Assembly: GCA_963576725.1 (NCBI GenBank)
Contig: OY755240.1
Coordinates: 60,946,633-61,010,632 of the forward strand
DNA from: Azorinus chamasolen
Taxonomy: Eukaryota > Mollusca > Bivalvia > Cardiida > Solecurtidae
Length of the DNA stretch: 64,000 bases
Direction of reading: 5' to 3'
Numbering within the stretch: position 1 is the stretch's first letter; each line of letters opens with the position of its first letter. Positions 61,101 through 64,000 of this stretch are shown here, piece by piece. The notes under the pieces were generated by a model that was given only the letters and a program-made list of their open reading frames with translations, was not told the DNA's origin and did not search any database. The position numbers and the translations under genes are program-made.

Positions 61101-61968
61101 CTAATGAATATTCTTGGAGAAGATTCTTATAATGAAATATGCAAGGTGGAACATTGTACCCAATTTGGAAAGTAAAGAAACAGAGCTTTCAAATTCCATT
61201 GGCAAACAGAGCAGACTCTGATCTGACAGCTCCTCTAGGAGCCATCTGATCTGGGTCTACTCTGTTAGCAAATGTGTGAAAACACATTTATATGAGGGAA
61301 AGGGTTAACCTTTTACCTCATAATTCACCTTTTAATGCCATAGACGAAAATTCCTTTGTACAGAATACCTTGTAAAAATTGATTTATCTAATATTCATGA
61401 TGTCATTATTTGTTGTTATTATTGACTCCCCAGATTAGAAGGACATGTTTGTTCAGGACCTCGCTGACAGCGTATTTCCCCATGCACCGGACGTCGCCGG
61501 CCCGGTGGCAGGGCCCGCGCGGAGTGTTAACAACACATGGCAGAAATAGCTCACCTTGGCACAAAGTGCCTGCTGATCTTGTAATGTAATCTGGGTCCAT
61601 GCTTATAAAACTTTTAGTTGAGTCTGAGTTCGTTCTCAAGTTTTTGATTGGTCAGATTTGAGCCTTTGGCTCAAATCTGACCAATCAAAAGCTTGAGAAC
61701 AAAACTCAGACTCAACTAAAAGCTGTATAAGCATGGACCCTGAGGACTATTCCTACCAAACAGAGCAGACCCTCATCAGACAGCTCCTATAGGATTCAAC
61801 TGATCTGTGTCTCATCTGTTTGGAAAGGCGTGAAAAAAAGTTTATAGGAGGGAAAGGGTTAATTCTGCAGTCCATTTACCGGCAGAATAAAGTTTGTCAG
61901 GGGAGGTAACTCCTGTGTGTACTCATCTATCCAGGCCTCCAGGTCTGGAACATGTCTGTCACTGAAGG
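58037..61968 (-). CDS. MMAB: Cob(I)alamin adenosyltransferase, last four exons (5' part outside window)
   Basis: Mitochondrial ATP:cob(I)alamin adenosyltransferase makes adenosylcobalamin, cofactor of methylmalonyl-CoA mutase. Exons 61968-61880, 60679-60615, 59086-59027 and 58136-58037 join in phase into 104 codons plus stop. Diagnostic blocks: DLEAWIDEYTQELPPLTNFI, LPSGGKAA across the first junction, CRRAERRVVPLV across the second, and RLSDLLFTMARYAAHLEG across the third, matching the PduO-type C-terminal four-helix bundle, including the RRAER and NRLSDxLF residues that shape the ATP/cobalamin site. The C-terminus after EERIYRRIY is short, as in animals. The first exon starts in phase 2 and needs upstream exons beyond 64000. 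Confidence 0.95.
58280..58640. repeat. Degenerate tandem repeat, ~35 bp unit
   Basis: ATAACTTATACATTGTATAG-like units, about ten copies, in the last MMAB intron. Confidence 0.8.
58633..58812. repeat. MITE-C hairpin, near-perfect
   Basis: Arms CACCAAACCCTATGTTGTGA / TCACAACATAGGGTTTGGTG, apex AATCGTCTCAAAGAGACGATT (inner 20: ATCGTCTCAAAGAGACGAT). Confidence 0.9.
59027..59086 (-). CDS. MMAB: MMAB exon (VVPLVRSCEMDDEPLRYLN)
   Basis: Acceptor TTATTCAG, donor ATAG/GTAATA, 60 nt. Confidence 0.95.
59285..59665. repeat. MITE-A copy interrupted by MITE-M (59344-59531)
   Basis: MITE-M has termini AGGGCTGTTCCAATTAAATG and CATTAAATGGAACAGCCCT and is 188 bp. The family A host lost most of its hairpin. 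Confidence 0.78.
59730..59921. repeat. MITE-C hairpin
   Basis: CAGAGCTATAGATAAGGGTG to CATCTTATCTGGAACACTG, complete form. Confidence 0.88.
60190..60504. repeat. MITE-B half (60190-60308) and MITE-A (60305-60504)
   Basis: The right half of family B ends GGGAATGGGTTAA; this TTAA is shared with the following family A copy. Confidence 0.75.
60615..60679 (-). CDS. MMAB: MMAB exon (SGGKAACSLH...CRRAER)
   Basis: Acceptor TCCTTCAG, donor GAAG/GTAATA, 65 nt, ends in phase 2. Confidence 0.95.
60690..61058. other. MMAB intron, no feature seen
   Basis: AT-rich unique-looking sequence with a T-run near 61000. Confidence 0.5.
61059..61308. repeat. MITE-A copy, TTAA-bounded
   Basis: 250 bp; hairpin about 61201-61267. 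Confidence 0.87.
61594..61739. repeat. MITE-G, 146 bp, CTG target duplication
   Basis: GGTCCATGCTTATAAAAC to TATAAGCATGGACC, apex TTTGAGCCTTTGGCTCAAA, CTG at 61591-61593 and 61740-61742. Same length as the copy at 44267. A half family A copy follows to 61863. Confidence 0.92.
61880..61968 (-). CDS. MMAB: MMAB exon (ELPPLTNFILP)
   Basis: Acceptor CTCTCACAG, donor CCG/GTAAAT. Begins with two bases completing a codon (probably Ala), then FSDRHVPDLEAWIDEYTQEL. Confidence 0.93.
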
Positions 61969-62116
61969 CTGTGAGAGCTGAAGCAGAGAAAGTAGGAATT
62001 ATCGTCATATCAGATGGCTTGGCTGACATGAGTCTGGTGAATACAACTACATGTACATAATCCTTGTGAACAGTGAAGAATCAACTCAGCTGTTGTCATA
62101 GATAGTATTAATTACT

Positions 62117-62608
62117 AGAGGTGTAACAATAGGTCAAACTATTGCAATAGTTGAGCTTGCAATAGTAATAGTTCGATAGTAGTTCTGACTATCGAGAACT
62201 ATCGCCAATAGTTAATTCAACAATCGATAGTTTCAATAGTTTACTTAAGTACAGCAGACACACTTATTGATCATATGAAAAGAAAACATCCATCTCTAAT
62301 TTGAGTCTACCCTGTTTGCAAAGATATGAAAACATGTTTGTTTATATCATTTAAATGGTTAAATGACATGCATATGTATTTGTGTTGCTTTGTGTGCTGT
62401 TTTTATAATTATAGAGACAAGTCTAAGGCTGATCTTAAGTGTTGATTTAGTTATTTTGATTTGCTACCCGTCTCTTATAAGTTTGAGAAGAAAATTGTCA
62501 CGATAGTATTGCAATAGTTTCTAAACTATTGCAATAGTATCATGATAGTATTTTGACTATCGCAATACTATTGTGATAGTCATTTTGGCCTCAATAGTCA
62601 CCCCTATT
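62117..62608. repeat. MITE-N, 'AATAGT'-rich inverted-repeat element
   Basis: AGAGGTGTAACAATAG and CTATTGAGGCC...CACCCCTAT-type ends; inside, ACTATCG/CGATAGT and CTATTGCAATAG palindromes repeat many times. Confidence 0.65.
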
Positions 62609-62744
62609 AGTTACCCAGCGTACATTTCAGCTATCACCCGTTATAAAAGTTTCTGGCAGTGTTTATTCCATATTATGTAATCTACACACTTAATGACCCT
62701 GTATCTGTTGAATATTCATGTAACAAAAAATGACATCATATATA

Positions 62745-62970
62745 TTAACCCATTCCCTCATAGGCTATTTTTGAGATCCAACAACTTTGAATAAATCTAC
62801 CGAAAAGAAGCATTAACTAGAGAAAATATTTTTTTTAGAATTTTGTAGTTCTGAAACCATTGTGATAAATAGAGCATTAGCTCCTTAGGAGCAAATGCTC
62901 TATTTATCACAATGGTTTCAAAACGCGACCTTTACAGAGGCATAGAAAGGCGTATTTATGGAGGAAAGGT
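62745..62970. repeat. MITE-B copy inside a MITE-A copy (62690-63195)
   Basis: TTAACCCATTCCCTCAT start, hairpin about 62865-62920, right end GGAGGAAAGGTTTTA. ATGACATCATATATATTAA of the host is present on both sides, a ~19 bp duplication longer than TTAA. Confidence 0.7.
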
Positions 62971-63233
62971 TTTATGACATCATATATATTAATTAGATTG
63001 TTATAAGGGCAAACAGAACATTTTTATTATTAAGGCAGAAACTGTAGAATGAGATCAATATTATACATAAGCAAACTCAGCAGAACCTGATCAAATTATT
63101 TCTGTAGTAGCCACCTGATCTGGGTCTACTCTGTTTGCTTATGGTATAAAATGTGCAAACACATGAAGAGGTATGTGTATCAGGTAAAGGGTTAACAAAT
63201 TTATCTTACCAACTACCCTTTATTTTAATCCTT

Positions 63234-63464
63234 TACTCCATGAATATTCGTGTAAGAAATAATGACACCATGAATATAAATTAGATCAATTTTTACAATG
63301 GTATATTGACAAACTATGTTTTTTTCCAAAGCTCAAACTGGAGAATCACATCTACGTCATTCCATAAGCAAACAGAGCAGACCCAGATCAGATGGGTCCT
63401 ATAGGAGCCATCTGATATGGGTCTACAATGTTTGCAAAGGTGTATAAAGCCTATTTATGGTTAA
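63234..63464. repeat. MITE-A copy
   Basis: TTAATCCTTTACTCCATGAA to TATTTATGGTTAA; hairpin about 63368-63435. Confidence 0.75.
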
Positions 63465-63504
63465 GTTCATATCAAAAATCATATCAATGATTCTACAGTT
63501 TGTG

Positions 63505-64000
63505 TCATGGTAAACAAAAGGGAATGCCATTGTAATGCAATACCTGTGTGTCAGGGTAAACAAAAGGGAATGCCATTATTCCCTTGTAATGCCATTCCTT
63601 TGTGCCATGGTAAACAATTCCCTTGTAATGCCATTATTCCCTTGTAATGCCATTCCTGTGTGTCAGGGTAAACAAAAGGGAATGCCATTATTCCCTTGTA
63701 ATGCCATTCCTTTGTGTCATGGTAAACAATTCCCTTGTAATGCCATTATTCCCTTGTAATGCCATTATTCCCTTGTAACGCTATTATTCCTGTGTAATGC
63801 CATTCCTTTGAGTCATGGTGAACAAACGGGAATGCCATTATTCCCCTGTTATGCCATTCCTTTGTGTCATGGTAAACACTTCCCTTGTAATGCCATTCCT
63901 TTGTGTCATGGTAAACAAAAGGGAATGCCATTATTCCCTTGTAATGTCATTCCTTTGTGCCATGGTAAACAAAAGAGAATGCCATTATTCCCTTGTAATG
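63505..64000. repeat. Tandem repeat running off the window end
   Basis: Modules GGTAAACAAAAGGGAATGCC, ATTATTCCCTTGTAATGCC and ATTCCTTTGTGTCATGGT recur in varying order. GGGAATGCCATTATTCCC is itself an imperfect palindrome. Open frames here are repeat-derived. Confidence 0.88.

Noticed and set aside
63535..63931. Frames over the terminal tandem repeat
   Set aside because: Amino-acid periodicity simply follows the DNA repeat on both strands.

Overview
This is a eukaryotic, intron-bearing, AT-rich window saturated with short palindromic transposons. The compact host exons in long introns, the style of the tandem 'gggccataattt'-type repeats and the element mix suggest a marine invertebrate, most likely a bivalve mollusc; that placement is inference. 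Two host genes are recognisable, both on the minus strand, and neither can be read as one open frame.

Region 1 (1-27.3 kb) is a complete 13-exon gene whose exons join in phase into 634 residues: two double-stranded-RNA-binding domains followed by an ADAR-type deaminase fold that has lost most of its zinc and catalytic residues (an ADAD/Tenr-like pseudo-deaminase). Its introns hold dozens of hairpin MITEs, a 2.6 kb element built on a ~165 bp tandem unit with a 990 bp higher-order duplication, a minisatellite, and a tandem repeat carrying nuclear-receptor-like motifs.

Region 2 (29.76-40.21 kb) is the most unusual part: a 9,580 bp Ty3/gypsy-class LTR retrotransposon with two identical 255 bp LTRs and a 4 bp target duplication, inserted into an older terminal-inverted-repeat element. 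It has three long intact frames: (i) a Gag with an N-terminal helix-hairpin-helix motif and a CCHC knuckle; (ii) a Pol (protease, RT, RNase H, integrase) ending in a PHD finger; (iii) in the position where retroviruses keep env, a 774-residue protein ending in a TatD-type metal-dependent nuclease domain. A consensus splice donor in the LTR leader and a strong acceptor in the 24-base gap before frame (iii) suggest expression from a spliced subgenomic RNA.

Region 3 (40.9-57.2 kb) holds a 1.24 kb inverted-repeat element and then three copies of a segmental duplication, each carrying a small unrecognised gene (142, 149 and a frameshifted 122 codons) behind a conserved CRE-containing upstream region. 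Comparing the copies gives empty sites that prove insertion and target duplication for several mobile elements (TTAA, TATA, ATTGT and CTG).

Region 4 (58.0-62.0 kb) contains the last four exons of a mitochondrial cob(I)alamin adenosyltransferase gene (MMAB); its 5' exons lie beyond the window. The window ends in a tandem repeat that runs off the right edge.
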